Part shown: positions 8,128-17,362 of the stretch, piece after piece
Position numbering within the stretch: position 1 is the first letter of the stretch
How the letters are laid out: the number at the start of each line of letters is the position of its first letter
DNA from: Roseovarius tolerans
GTDB lineage: Bacteria; Pseudomonadota; Alphaproteobacteria; Rhodobacterales; Rhodobacteraceae
DNA length: 56,527 bases
Direction: 5' to 3'
Assembly: GCF_900109855.1 (NCBI RefSeq)
Contig: NZ_FOBO01000020.1
Span: forward strand, 1-56,527
Translations under genes and position numbers: made by a program
The notes under the pieces: generated by a model
What the model was told of the DNA's origin: nothing
What the model saw: the letters and a program-made list of their open reading frames with translations, nothing else
Databases searched by the model: none

Positions 8128-8133
8128 TATACT
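8125..8133 (+). promoter_or_regulatory. Possible extended -10 promoter element, second copy
   Basis: TGATATACT overlaps the stop codon of the preceding gene and lies 40 bases before the DUF932-like gene, the same distance and sequence as at 5230-5238. Confidence 0.35.
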
Positions 8134-8172
8134 ACTCTAAGTACGTTCTTTTCACATACTTGGAGAAATATC

Positions 8173-8886
8173 ATGTTGATGCTACATGCTGGGGCAGAGG
8201 CTATAGAAGCTTCTGCCCTTCCTGACGTGCCTATGCCTGCGGCTACAAAAAGCCATCACCCTATCGCACACCACGACGTTGTGCAGATGGTGAAATTCAG
8301 TCTGGGCTTTCATGGCCACGAGATCACCGAAGAACACCACGGCATCATGCCAGATGGGTTGAGGTACTTTGGCCTACTGACACTAAAGTCTGCACATGGC
8401 GACTACACGCACACCGTTGGTTTGCGCAATAGCAACGATAAATCCTGGCCTATCGGCATTGCCTTTGGTTCCCGTGTCTTTGTCTGTGATAACACCGCCT
8501 TTACCGGCGAGAAGGTCATCAAGCGGCGGCACACAGCCAATGCCAAGCGTGATCTACCGGCACTGGTGGCAGAGGCAATTGAGCCGTTGCACGAAGCAAG
8601 GCTGGCCATGTCCCAACAGTACAACCGCTTCAAAGCGGCGGAGCTGGGCGACTACCAGGCAGATGCTGCGATCATGCAGATGTACCGTGACGGGGTCATA
8701 AACGTCCAGCGTATCGCTAATGTCGCTAATGCCTGGGACAATCCACCTCATGACTGGGGCGATAAGACCGCTTGGAGACTTTTTAACGCGGCTACCTACG
8801 CCATGATAGGCAGAGTGGCCGAAGATCCCCGATCCACACAAAAGCTGCACGAAGTAGTAGATGGCATATGTACTCGCTTGAACTGA
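8173..8886 (+). CDS. DUF932-like phage/plasmid protein
   Basis: The 237-residue protein shows the DUF932 pattern: HDVVQMVKFSLGFHGHEITE, YFGLLTL, a GLRNSNDKS turn, AFGSRVFVCDNTAFTGE and a C-terminal NAWDNPPHDWGDKTAWRLFNAAT stretch typical of the family. DUF932 proteins are carried by phages, plasmids and integrative elements, and their role is unknown. TGGAGAAA precedes the ATG. It is the last gene of the AT-rich left element, closed by a terminator. Confidence 0.75.
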   Translation: MLMLHAGAEAIEASALPDVPMPAATKSHHPIAHHDVVQMVKFSLGFHGHEITEEHHGIMPDGLRYFGLLTLKSAHGDYTHTVGLRNSNDKSWPIGIAFGSRVFVCDNTAFTGEKVIKRRHTANAKRDLPALVAEAIEPLHEARLAMSQQYNRFKAAELGDYQADAAIMQMYRDGVINVQRIANVANAWDNPPHDWGDKTAWRLFNAATYAMIGRVAEDPRSTQKLHEVVDGICTRLN

Positions 8887-8910
8887 ACCACTCAATTGTT
8901 GTTCTATCAG

Positions 8911-8936
8911 CACTCTCTTCGGAGGGTGTTTTTTTG
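8911..8936 (+). terminator. Rho-independent terminator after the DUF932-like gene
   Basis: CACTCTC-TTCG-GAGGGTG followed by a run of T (8928-8935). A UUCG tetraloop with one G-U pair makes this a strong terminator. Confidence 0.85.
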
Positions 8937-9247
8937 TGTGGTCGAGCGCTAGGGGTGGCCCCAACCCGCCACTGCAATGTCTGCTAAACAGGGAACACTG
9001 GTCAGAAAAAGATAAGATTAGTTGGTTGGGCTCCAAGAGCGGATTGCATTTGTTAGGCACCAAGTGTGAAAAGGTTGCTGACCAATCACTATGACGTGGA
9101 CAATGATACTCAAGGCTCAGAATATACTTTAAGATCACTCGTGCCGCGCAAAAACGACATAAACAATCGCTGACCGAGATACACAATCATAGCGACTTAG
9201 AATGATAACTTTGATCTGGGTGGCCAAAACAAGAAATCGAGGGCCTA
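8937..9247. other. Intergenic stretch at the border of the AT-rich element and the GC-rich RM operon
   Basis: No credible gene, RNA or repeat is seen. Base composition changes sharply near 9250, so the border of the left element probably lies here. No direct repeat marking an attachment site was recognised. Confidence 0.5.
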
Positions 9248-11689
9248 GTGGCAGTTAAGAAATCTGAAATATACAGCTCTCTCTGGGCAAGCTGCGACGC
9301 ACTCCGGGGCGGCATGGATGCCTCGCAATACAAGGACTATGTCCTCGTTTTGCTATTCGTAAAATATGTTTCCGATAAATACGCAGGCGATCCTGATGGA
9401 TTGATGGAAATTCCTGAGGGCGGCAGTTTTGCTGACATGGTCGCCTTGAAGGGTGACAAGGAGATTGGCGACAAGATCAATGTCATCATTTCCAGGCTGG
9501 CCGAAGCGAACGACCTCAAAGGCGTCATCGACGTTGCCGATTTCAACGAGGAAGAAAAGCTCGGCACCGGCAAGGAAATGGTCGATCGCCTGTCGAACCT
9601 GATCGCGATCTTCAACCGTCCCGAACTCGATTTTCGGAACAATCGCGCCGAGGGCGACGATATCCTAGGCGATGCCTACGAATACCTGATGCGTCACTTC
9701 GCGACAGAGTCAGGCAAGAGCAAAGGCCAGTTCTACACGCCGTCCGAGGTGTCGCGGATCATGGCCAAGGCGATTGGCATCAGCGCGTCCAATCGTCCCG
9801 ACCAGACGATCTATGACCCAACCTGCGGTTCCGGCTCATTGCTGCTCAAGTCGCGGGATGAAGCGCCCGCTGGCATCACGATCTATGGTCAGGAAAAGGA
9901 CGTGGCCACCCGCGCCCTCGCCAAGATGAACATGGTGCTGCACGATTGCCCGACGGCGGAAATCTGGCGCGACAACACCTTGGCCAGCCCGCATTTCAAG
10001 AACGACAACGGTGGGCTCAAGACCTTTGATTTCGTTGTCGCCAACCCGCCGTTTTCGGACAAGGCGTGGGGCACCGGGCTTGATCCGGTCAATGACCATT
10101 ATGATCGCTTCGACTATGGCGTGCCGCCCGCCAAAAACGGTGACTACGCCTATTTGCTGCACATCATGGCATCGCTGAAGACCACCGGCAAAGGTGCCGT
10201 CATTCTGCCCCACGGGGTGCTGTTCCGTGGCAATGCCGAAAGCGACATCCGCGAAAAGATCATCCGCAAGGGCTATATCAAGGGCATCATCGGCCTGCCT
10301 GCCAACCTGTTTTATGGTACGGGCATTCCCGCCTGTATCATCGTGATCGACAAGGAACATGCGCAGGCGCGCACCGGCATTTTCATGGTCGACGCCTCCA
10401 AGGGCTTTGTGAAGGATGGCAACAAGAACCGCCTGCGCTCTCAGGACCTGCACAAGATCGTCGACGCCTTCACCAAGCAGATCGAGATCGACAAGTATTC
10501 GCGCATGGTGCCGCTGGCCGAGATTGAAAAGCACGGCTTCAACCTCAACATCCCGCGCTATATCGACAGCTCTGAACCCGAAGACCTGCAGGATATCGAC
10601 GCCCACCTGCGCGGCGGCATTCCGGTGCGCGATGTCGATGGCCTCGGCGACTTCTGGCGGGTGCTGCCCGCTGTGCGTGACACCCTTTTCGCGCCGGGTG
10701 ACCGGGCCGGGTATCTCGCCCCACTGGTCGATGCCACAGGCGTGAAATCCGCCATTCTGGACCATCCCGAATTTGTCACCTTTACCGACAGCGTGACGGC
10801 GGTGTTTGACGCATGGCGCGCCGCACATGAGGGCGGGCTTCGGGGTATCGCCATTGGTGACAAACCCAAAGACTTGATCGCCGCGATATCCGAGGATTTG
10901 CTCGACCGCTTCAAACCTGTCCCACTAATCGACGGCTATGATGTCTATCAGCACCTGATGACCTATTGGGCCGAGGTGATGCAGGACGATACCTATGTGC
11001 TGGTGCAGGATGGCTGGGCGGCGGGGCGGGTGATCCGCGAGTTGGTCAAGAACGCCGACGGTAAATTTACGGAAACCCCTGACATCATGCTGGGGCGGCG
11101 CAAGCTCAAGGCCGAACTGATCCCGCCCGCGCTGATCGTGGCGCGGTTCTTTGCCGCCGAACAGGCGGCGCTGGACGCGTTGCAGGCCAAAGCGGAAGAG
11201 GCCGCGCGGGTGATTGAGGAGTTGGACGAGGAGCACGGCGGCGAGGATGGGCTGCTGGCCGAGGCCAAGACCGACAAGGGCAAGCTGACCGCGAAATCGG
11301 TCAAGGACCGCGCGCGGGATATCCGCGCCGACAAGGACGCGGGCGACGAACGCGCGATGCTGAAAACCTGTGCGGCGGCAATTGATGCCGAGGCGGCAGC
11401 GGTTAGGGCGGTGAAAGAGGCGCAGGCGGCGCTGGATGCGATGGTCGTGGCGCAGTATGCCAAGCTGACCGAGGCAGAGGTCAAGGCGCTGCTGGTCGAG
11501 GATAAATGGCTGGCGCAGGTGCGCGGCGATGTGGCGGCAGAGGTGGACCGCGTGTCACAGGCGCTGGCGGGGCGGGTCAAGGTGCTGGCGGAACGCTATG
11601 CCACGCCCTTGCCGGAATTGACGCAGCAGCTTGAGGCGCTGGACGCCCGCGTCGCCGCCCATCTGGCGCAGATGGGGTTTGCGCTGTGA
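9248..11689 (+). CDS. hsdM: Type I restriction-modification system, methyltransferase subunit HsdM
   Basis: This is an adenine-N6 methyltransferase subunit. The N-terminal helical domain (KSEIYSSLWASCDALRGG) precedes the SAM-binding motif DPTCGSGSLLL (about residue 195) and the catalytic NPPF in VVANPPFSDKAW (about 265). At 813 residues it is longer than classical HsdM (about 500). The extra C-terminal part (about 480-813) is helical, coiled-coil-like and rich in Ala, Glu and Lys. The start is GTG. The stop overlaps the GTG of hsdS by four bases. With HsdS it should methylate and, with HsdR, restrict unmodified DNA. Confidence 0.95.
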   Translation: MAVKKSEIYSSLWASCDALRGGMDASQYKDYVLVLLFVKYVSDKYAGDPDGLMEIPEGGSFADMVALKGDKEIGDKINVIISRLAEANDLKGVIDVADFNEEEKLGTGKEMVDRLSNLIAIFNRPELDFRNNRAEGDDILGDAYEYLMRHFATESGKSKGQFYTPSEVSRIMAKAIGISASNRPDQTIYDPTCGSGSLLLKSRDEAPAGITIYGQEKDVATRALAKMNMVLHDCPTAEIWRDNTLASPHFKNDNGGLKTFDFVVANPPFSDKAWGTGLDPVNDHYDRFDYGVPPAKNGDYAYLLHIMASLKTTGKGAVILPHGVLFRGNAESDIREKIIRKGYIKGIIGLPANLFYGTGIPACIIVIDKEHAQARTGIFMVDASKGFVKDGNKNRLRSQDLHKIVDAFTKQIEIDKYSRMVPLAEIEKHGFNLNIPRYIDSSEPEDLQDIDAHLRGGIPVRDVDGLGDFWRVLPAVRDTLFAPGDRAGYLAPLVDATGVKSAILDHPEFVTFTDSVTAVFDAWRAAHEGGLRGIAIGDKPKDLIAAISEDLLDRFKPVPLIDGYDVYQHLMTYWAEVMQDDTYVLVQDGWAAGRVIRELVKNADGKFTETPDIMLGRRKLKAELIPPALIVARFFAAEQAALDALQAKAEEAARVIEELDEEHGGEDGLLAEAKTDKGKLTAKSVKDRARDIRADKDAGDERAMLKTCAAAIDAEAAAVRAVKEAQAALDAMVVAQYAKLTEAEVKALLVEDKWLAQVRGDVAAEVDRVSQALAGRVKVLAERYATPLPELTQQLEALDARVAAHLAQMGFAL

Positions 11690-12876
11690 GCAATCAGGGG
11701 ATCTGGCCGGGGTATAAGCAGACCGAGGTTGGGGTTATTCCGGAGGATTGGGAGGCGCGCCCACTTCCTGAAATGGCTTGGTTCCAAGAGGGTCCTGGCT
11801 TGCGAAACTGGCAATTCACCCGATCAGGAATGAAAGTGATCAACGTCACAAACTTGGAAAATGGTTTCCTTAACCTGGATCGCACTGAAAGACACATCAG
11901 TCTCGAAGAGTTTTCGAAAATGTATATGCACTTCGCTGTCGATGATACCGACATTGTCATGGCGAGCTCTGGCAACAGCTATGGGAAGTCTTCGATCGTT
12001 CGCGCCCGCGACTTGCCGCTAGTCATGAACACTAGTGTCATTAGATTTAAGCCACTTAAGTCATGCGACTACGCCTACCTATGGATTTTGCTTAACTCGG
12101 ACCTTTTCAAAGAGCAGATAGATTTAATGATTACCGGTGGGGCCCAACCAAACTTTGGCCCATACCATTTGCGGCGCATTGAGGTTCCTGCTCCACCCCT
12201 CCCCGAACAACGTGCCATCGCGGGGGCGTTGTCGGATGCGGATGGGTTGATTGCGGCGTTGGAGGGGGTGATTGCCAAGAAGCGCGACCTCAAGCAGGCC
12301 GCCATGCAGCAACTCCTCACCGGCAAAACCCGCCTGCCGGGCTTCTCGGGGGATTGGGAGGTGAAGCGGTTGGGGGAACTCTGTTCGATGAAAAGTGGCG
12401 AAGGCATCACCGCGAAAGGCATTGATGATCACTCGCCATTTCCTTGTTACGGGGGCAATGGCTTGCGCGGTTATGTCGGCCGCTACACTCACGAAGGGAC
12501 CTACTGTTTGATCGGACGCGTCGGTGCATTGTGCGGAAATCTTTTGGAAGTCACCGGACGCTTTTTTGCATCTGAACACGCCATCGTTGTCGAAGCGTTT
12601 GACTCCACGGATGTCAGTTGGTTGACGCGTGCAATGGGCACTTTGTCACTTAACCGCCGTGCAGAGTCTTCTGCGCAGCCAGTCCTTACAGTTTCAAAGC
12701 TGTTACTTTTGGAAATACCTGCGCCTCCTTCGAAGGCCGAACAAGCCGCCATCGCCGAGGTCCTCTCGGACATGGATGCCGATCTTGCGGCGCTGGAGGC
12801 GCGGGCGGCCAAGGCGCGGGCCGTCAAGCAGGGGATGATGCAGCAACTTCTGACAGGAAAGGTGCGGTTGGTATGA
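11686..12876 (+). CDS. hsdS: Type I restriction-modification system, specificity subunit HsdS
   Basis: The 396-residue protein has the two-half HsdS layout. Each half carries a variable target-recognition domain followed by a conserved helix: LPEQRAIAGALSDADGLI...MQQLLTGKTRLPGF after the first, and EQAAIAEVLSDMDADL...MQQLLTGKVRLV at the C-terminus. The recognition domains are more AT-rich than the conserved helices, as is usual for exchanged segments. The DNA target cannot be read from sequence. Start GTG 11686 overlaps the hsdM stop, and its own stop overlaps the next start (ATGA). Confidence 0.95.
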   Translation: MSNQGIWPGYKQTEVGVIPEDWEARPLPEMAWFQEGPGLRNWQFTRSGMKVINVTNLENGFLNLDRTERHISLEEFSKMYMHFAVDDTDIVMASSGNSYGKSSIVRARDLPLVMNTSVIRFKPLKSCDYAYLWILLNSDLFKEQIDLMITGGAQPNFGPYHLRRIEVPAPPLPEQRAIAGALSDADGLIAALEGVIAKKRDLKQAAMQQLLTGKTRLPGFSGDWEVKRLGELCSMKSGEGITAKGIDDHSPFPCYGGNGLRGYVGRYTHEGTYCLIGRVGALCGNLLEVTGRFFASEHAIVVEAFDSTDVSWLTRAMGTLSLNRRAESSAQPVLTVSKLLLLEIPAPPSKAEQAAIAEVLSDMDADLAALEARAAKARAVKQGMMQQLLTGKVRLV

Positions 12877-13286
12877 GTTTTGGTTGGGTTCTGGATGGAC
12901 TGGTCGTTTTTGGAGGGTTGTCCGGTTGGGCAGGGGCCTTCATTTCTTACCGTGAATGGCAGAAGACCAAGCGAAAGATAGCCATGCTTACGGATGCCAG
13001 TCAGGCGGCCGAGGTACTGCCAGCATGGTACACGTCCAGAATGATGAACGATCATTGGACCTTTGGCCTGCTGACGGAAACGGGCCAGATGGTGGTGATC
13101 AACAGGATCACGGCTTTGTCTGACGACGCCCGATGGATCGATGTCGAACTGGCTGAAAGTGACGTGCTGAATTGGCTGCCAAAAGACTACCCGGCAAAGT
13201 TTATCTTTGCAGTTGGTCCGGAAAGAACTTCGGCATCACTGCAGATTTCCAAGATCGTTGCTGCAGTCGATTTGATGAACTCGTGA
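12873..13286 (+). CDS. Small membrane protein embedded in the RM operon
   Basis: The 137-residue protein has one N-terminal hydrophobic segment (about residues 5-25) followed by a basic stretch (YREWQKTKRK) and a soluble part of about 100 residues without a known motif (FGLLTETGQMVVINRI, FIFAVGPERTS). It is coupled to hsdS by ATGA overlap and sits 7 bases before hsdR, so it is part of the operon. I do not recognise the family. Its conserved placement inside an RM operon would suggest an accessory role; this is inference. Confidence 0.6.
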   Translation: MSFGWVLDGLVVFGGLSGWAGAFISYREWQKTKRKIAMLTDASQAAEVLPAWYTSRMMNDHWTFGLLTETGQMVVINRITALSDDARWIDVELAESDVLNWLPKDYPAKFIFAVGPERTSASLQISKIVAAVDLMNS

Positions 13287-13293
13287 GGTCGGT

Positions 13294-16200
13294 ATGAATA
13301 ACGTCGGGCAGGTTGAAAAGAAGACGCAAAGCCGCGTGGTCAAGCTGTTTCAGGACAGGCTGGGCTATGACTATCTTGGCAACTGGATCGACCGCACGGC
13401 TAACAGCAACATCGAAGAGGATTACCTGCGCCCCTACCTGACCGCCAAAGGCTACACCCCCGCGCTGATCACCAAGGCCATCGCACACCTCACGAAAGTG
13501 GCGACCGACCAATCCCGCAGCCTCTATGACATCAACCGCGACATCTATGACCTGCTGCGCTATGGCGTGAAGGTCAAGGCAGAGGTGGGCGAGCAGACCC
13601 AGACCGTCTGGCTGATCGACTGGGCCAACCCCGCCGCCAACCATTTCGCTATCGCCGAAGAGGTGGCGGTCAAGGCCGCAACATCTGACGGCAAGACATT
13701 TGGCAAGCGCCCCGATGTGGTGATCTATGTGAACGGCATCGCGCTGGGCGTGCTGGAATTGAAACGCTCGACCGTGTCGGTTTCGGAAGGCATCCGCCAG
13801 AACCTCGACAATCAAAAGCCGATGTTTATCCAGCGGTTTTTTACCACGATGCAGATGATAATGGCGGGCAATGACACCGAGGGCCTGCGCTATGGCGTGA
13901 TCGAGAGCAAAGAGAAATACTGGCTGAACTGGCGCGAGGAGAACCCCGCCTATCGCGACGGGATCGACGCCCGCGATGCGCGCTATCTGGGGGATGAACC
14001 GGGTTTGTCGCCGCTGGACACGGCGCTGCTGCGGCTCTGTGCCAAGGACCGGTTTCTGGAGATGATCCACAACTTTCTGGTTTATGACGCGGGTGCAAAA
14101 AAGACCTGCCGTCACAATCAGTATTTCGGTGTGCGTGCGGCGCAGGAAAAGATCAGGCGGCGCGAGGGCGGGATTATCTGGCACACCCAGGGGTCGGGCA
14201 AAAGCCTGACGATGGTGTGGCTGGCCAAGTGGATACGCGAAAACGTCAAAGGCGCGCGGGTGCTGGTGATCACTGACCGTACCGAATTGGACGAGCAGAT
14301 CGAGAAGGTGTTTAAGGGCGTCAACGAGGACATCCAGCGCAGCAAAAGCGGCGCGGACCTGATCGCGCAGTTAAACGCTGAGGCACCGTGGCTGCTGTGT
14401 TCGCTGATCCACAAGTTCGGCGGCAAGGACGAAACCGATGCCGATGTGGGCAGCTACATCGAAGAAATGCGCGCTGCACTGCCCCGCGATTTTCGCGCAA
14501 AGGGCGATCTCTATGTCTTTGTAGATGAATGCCACCGCTCGCAAAGCGGCGATCTGCACAAGGCGATGAAGGCGATCCTGCCGAACGCGATGTTCATCGG
14601 TTTCACCGGCACGCCGCTGTTAAAAGAGGACAAGCAGACCAGCCTCGAAGTATTTGGCCCCTATATCCATACCTACAAGTTCAACGAGGCCGTCGCCGAT
14701 GGTGTTGTGCTGGATTTGCGTTATGAGGCCCGGGACATAGACCAGAACATCACGTCGCAGGACAAGATCGACAAGTGGTTCGAGATCAAGACTCAGGGGC
14801 TGAACGATTTGGCCAAGGCGCAGCTGAAGGCCCGTTGGGGCACAATGCAAAAGGTGATGTCGAGCCAATCGCGCCTTGAGAGGATTGTCGCGGATATCCT
14901 GTTGGACATGGAATTGAAGGATCGCCTGAAGAGCGGTCACGGCAACGCAATGCTGGTGTCGTCGAGCATTTATCAGGCGTGCAAGTTCTATGAGCTGTTC
15001 GACAAGACCGATCTGGCGGGCAAATGCGCAATCGTCACGTCCTACAAGCCGACCGCGAGCGATATCAAAGGCGAGGAAAGTGGCGAGGGTCTGACCGAGC
15101 GGCTTCGGCAATACGACATTTACACCAAGATGCTGGGCGGTCAGGAAGCTGAGGCATTCGAAAAGCAGGCCAAGAAGAAATTTATCGACGCGCCAGGGCA
15201 GATGAAGCTGCTGATCGTCGTGGATAAGCTGCTTACCGGGTTCGATGCGCCGTCAGCCACATACCTCTACATCGACAAGAAGATGCAGGATCACGGGCTG
15301 TTCCAGGCGATTTGCCGGGTCAACCGTTTGGACGGCGACGATAAGGAATACGGCTACATCATCGACTACAAGGACTTGTTCAAAAGTCTTGAGACCTCGA
15401 TCCAGGATTACACGACCGAGGCTTTTGATGGGTATGACAAGGAGGATGTGGCGGGTCTGCTCACCGATCGCCTGAAGATGGGGCAGAACCGTTTGAATGA
15501 CGCGCTGGAAGCGGTCCGGGCACTTTGCGAGCCAGTCGAGACCCCTCGGGATACCCATGCGTATCTGCAGTTCTTTTGCGCCAAAGACACATCGGACAAA
15601 GACGCCCTGAAGGAGAACGAGCCGAAGCGCCTGGCCCTTTATAGGCTGGTTGCATCGCTTTTGCGCGCCTATGCTGAGATCGCAAATGAAATGGGTGAGG
15701 CGGGCTATTCTGAAAGTGAAACGGGTGCCATAAAGGCGGATGTTGATCATTTCGAAAAAGTCCGAAACGAGGTGAAGCTAGCTAGCGGAGACTACATCGA
15801 TCTCAAGATGTACGAGCCCGCAATGCGGCACTTGATCGACACCTATATTCGCGCCGAGGAAAGTGAACTTATTTCCAAGTTTGATGACATGTCGCTGATT
15901 CAGTTGATCGCGGAGCGCGGTGTCGATGCGGTGGAAGCTTTGCCAGGAGGAATACGAAAGAACAAGGAAGCGGTCGCCGAAACCATTGAAAACAACGTGC
16001 GCAAGTTGATCATCGATGAGACGCCGATCAATCCGAAATACTATGAAAAGATGTCGGACCTATTGGACGCGTTGATCGCACAACGAAAGACCGACGCGAT
16101 CAACTACGAGGCTTATCTTGCAAAGATCGTTGAGTTGACGAAACAGGCAAAGAGCCCGGAGACGACAACGTCATACCCGACGTCGGTCGACACTCCGGCA

Positions 16201-16404
16201 AAAAGAGCCTTATTCGATAACCTCAATGAAAATGAGGAATTGGCTATAGCAGTCGACGCGGCCATTCGGGCGACCAAGAAAGACGCCTGGCGCGGCAACC
16301 GGTTCAAGGAAAAAGAAGTACGCAACGCCATCAAGGCAAACATCGCCGATCCTGCCTTGGTCGACCTGATCTTTGACCTGGTTCGAAATCAGCATGAATA
16401 TTGA
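13294..16404 (+). CDS. hsdR: Type I restriction-modification system, restriction subunit HsdR
   Basis: This 1036-residue motor-nuclease subunit has an N-terminal PD-(D/E)xK nuclease (RPDVVIYVNGIALGVLELKR, about 141-160), a Walker A helicase motif WHTQGSGKS (about 295), a DEAD-like box VFVDECHRS (about 410), then IGFTGTPLL and a second RecA-like domain with LLIVVDKLLTGFDAP and ICRVNRL. The C-terminal helical part contacts HsdM. Length and order match active HsdR, and no inactivating change is seen. It follows the small membrane protein by 7 bases. Confidence 0.95.
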   Translation: MNNVGQVEKKTQSRVVKLFQDRLGYDYLGNWIDRTANSNIEEDYLRPYLTAKGYTPALITKAIAHLTKVATDQSRSLYDINRDIYDLLRYGVKVKAEVGEQTQTVWLIDWANPAANHFAIAEEVAVKAATSDGKTFGKRPDVVIYVNGIALGVLELKRSTVSVSEGIRQNLDNQKPMFIQRFFTTMQMIMAGNDTEGLRYGVIESKEKYWLNWREENPAYRDGIDARDARYLGDEPGLSPLDTALLRLCAKDRFLEMIHNFLVYDAGAKKTCRHNQYFGVRAAQEKIRRREGGIIWHTQGSGKSLTMVWLAKWIRENVKGARVLVITDRTELDEQIEKVFKGVNEDIQRSKSGADLIAQLNAEAPWLLCSLIHKFGGKDETDADVGSYIEEMRAALPRDFRAKGDLYVFVDECHRSQSGDLHKAMKAILPNAMFIGFTGTPLLKEDKQTSLEVFGPYIHTYKFNEAVADGVVLDLRYEARDIDQNITSQDKIDKWFEIKTQGLNDLAKAQLKARWGTMQKVMSSQSRLERIVADILLDMELKDRLKSGHGNAMLVSSSIYQACKFYELFDKTDLAGKCAIVTSYKPTASDIKGEESGEGLTERLRQYDIYTKMLGGQEAEAFEKQAKKKFIDAPGQMKLLIVVDKLLTGFDAPSATYLYIDKKMQDHGLFQAICRVNRLDGDDKEYGYIIDYKDLFKSLETSIQDYTTEAFDGYDKEDVAGLLTDRLKMGQNRLNDALEAVRALCEPVETPRDTHAYLQFFCAKDTSDKDALKENEPKRLALYRLVASLLRAYAEIANEMGEAGYSESETGAIKADVDHFEKVRNEVKLASGDYIDLKMYEPAMRHLIDTYIRAEESELISKFDDMSLIQLIAERGVDAVEALPGGIRKNKEAVAETIENNVRKLIIDETPINPKYYEKMSDLLDALIAQRKTDAINYEAYLAKIVELTKQAKSPETTTSYPTSVDTPAKRALFDNLNENEELAIAVDAAIRATKKDAWRGNRFKEKEVRNAIKANIADPALVDLIFDLVRNQHEY

Positions 16405-17122
16405 AGGGTACCAGATTACGGTTGGCGGAATTGAAGTCGACGTTGTCCGAAAGCCGATCAAGAACCTTCACCTTGGCGTTTACCCGCCGAATGGGCGCGT
16501 GCGGGTCGCTGCCCCGGTGGGCGTCAACGATGAGGCTGTGCGCCTAGCCGTTGTCACGCGCATGGGATGGATCAAACGCCAGCAGGCAAAGTTCGATACA
16601 CAGCCCCGGCAAACCGAGCGATCCTATGTGTCTGGCGAGAGCCATTTCTTTTTCGGTCAACGCTATCGCCTAAACATAATCGAGGGTGCCCGTGCTGGTC
16701 GTGTTCACATCCGCAACAGCCGGACGTTAGACTTGTATGTCAGGTCGGGGGGGGGTCAGGCAACGCGAGAAAGAGTGCTCCAGAGCTGGTATCGCCACGA
16801 GCTAAAAACGCGCGCGGCTCCCTTGATGGCAACTTGGTCGGAATCGTTCGGCATTTGTCTTCCACAATGGGGGATCAAGCGAATGAAAACCAAATGGGGT
16901 ACCTGCAACATCGAGGCGAAGCGGATATGGCTGAACCTTGAACTTGTGAAGAAGCCGCCGCAGTGTCTGGAATACGTCATTGTGCATGAATTGGCGCATT
17001 TTTTTGAACGAAACCATTCGGATCGGTTTGTGGCTCTGCTTGATCAGAAGTTACCGATTTGGCGCATGATCAGGGATGAGTTGAATACCGCACCACTCGC
17101 CCATGAGCATTGGAATATGTGA
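16394..17122 (+). CDS. YgjP/SprT-like zinc metallopeptidase (DUF45, M48-type)
   Basis: The zinc motif HELAH in YVIVHELAHFFERNHS with a downstream helix (FVALLDQKLPIWRM) and the preceding RMKTKWGTCN are hallmarks of the YgjP-like family. The ATG at 16394 overlaps the hsdR end by 11 bases; a TTG at 16373 is possible but lacks support. The protein is 242 residues, normal for the family. YgjP-type genes are often found attached to type I RM operons; the reason is not known. It completes the RM operon. Confidence 0.85.
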   Translation: MNIEGYQITVGGIEVDVVRKPIKNLHLGVYPPNGRVRVAAPVGVNDEAVRLAVVTRMGWIKRQQAKFDTQPRQTERSYVSGESHFFFGQRYRLNIIEGARAGRVHIRNSRTLDLYVRSGGGQATRERVLQSWYRHELKTRAAPLMATWSESFGICLPQWGIKRMKTKWGTCNIEAKRIWLNLELVKKPPQCLEYVIVHELAHFFERNHSDRFVALLDQKLPIWRMIRDELNTAPLAHEHWNM

Positions 17123-17240
17123 TGGTGAAATCCCAGAGCGCATGAGTCTTGAAGAATTCATAGAGCTGAATTCAGTGGACGACAATACGATGCTTGACAC
17201 CATACTTCCCGCTGGATCGGTGGTCAAACTCAAGGTCTAG
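17103..17240 (+). CDS. Possible small ORF (45 codons) after the RM operon
   Basis: An in-frame ATG at 17103 (or 17142) gives a small peptide ending LPAGSVVKLKV, which looks like the second half of a LysM-like fold. It overlaps the metallopeptidase end. There is no clear ribosome binding site and it may be a remnant. Function unknown. Confidence 0.3.
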   Translation: MSIGICDGEIPERMSLEEFIELNSVDDNTMLDTILPAGSVVKLKV

Positions 17241-17252
17241 TTGCAAGATACC

Positions 17253-17360
17253 CTACAACTCAAACTGCCGTGCCAAATCCAACGTCTCTTCCTCCTCAAC
17301 ACCAAGATAAAGCTGTGTCGATGCGATACTCTTGTGACCCAGCATGATCTGGCAGGCACG
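17253..17360 (-). pseudogene. 3' fragment of a second tyrosine recombinase gene
   Basis: On the minus strand this codes for the last 35 residues and stop of a recombinase (RACQIMLGHKSIASTQLYLG, then EEEETLDLARQFEL). It is nearly the same as the C-terminus of the intact gene at 18289-18927; the first 20 bases of both (CCCTACAACTCAAACTGCCG) are identical. The fragment includes the GHK histidine and the catalytic tyrosine, but the rest is missing. Homology stops just before the palindrome at 17363. Confidence 0.85.
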
Positions 17361-17362
17361 GA

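Noticed and set aside
8554..9186. 210-codon minus-strand frame opposite the DUF932-like gene
   Set aside because: It overlaps a convincing gene on the other strand, reads as Cys/His-rich nonsense and has no ribosome binding site.
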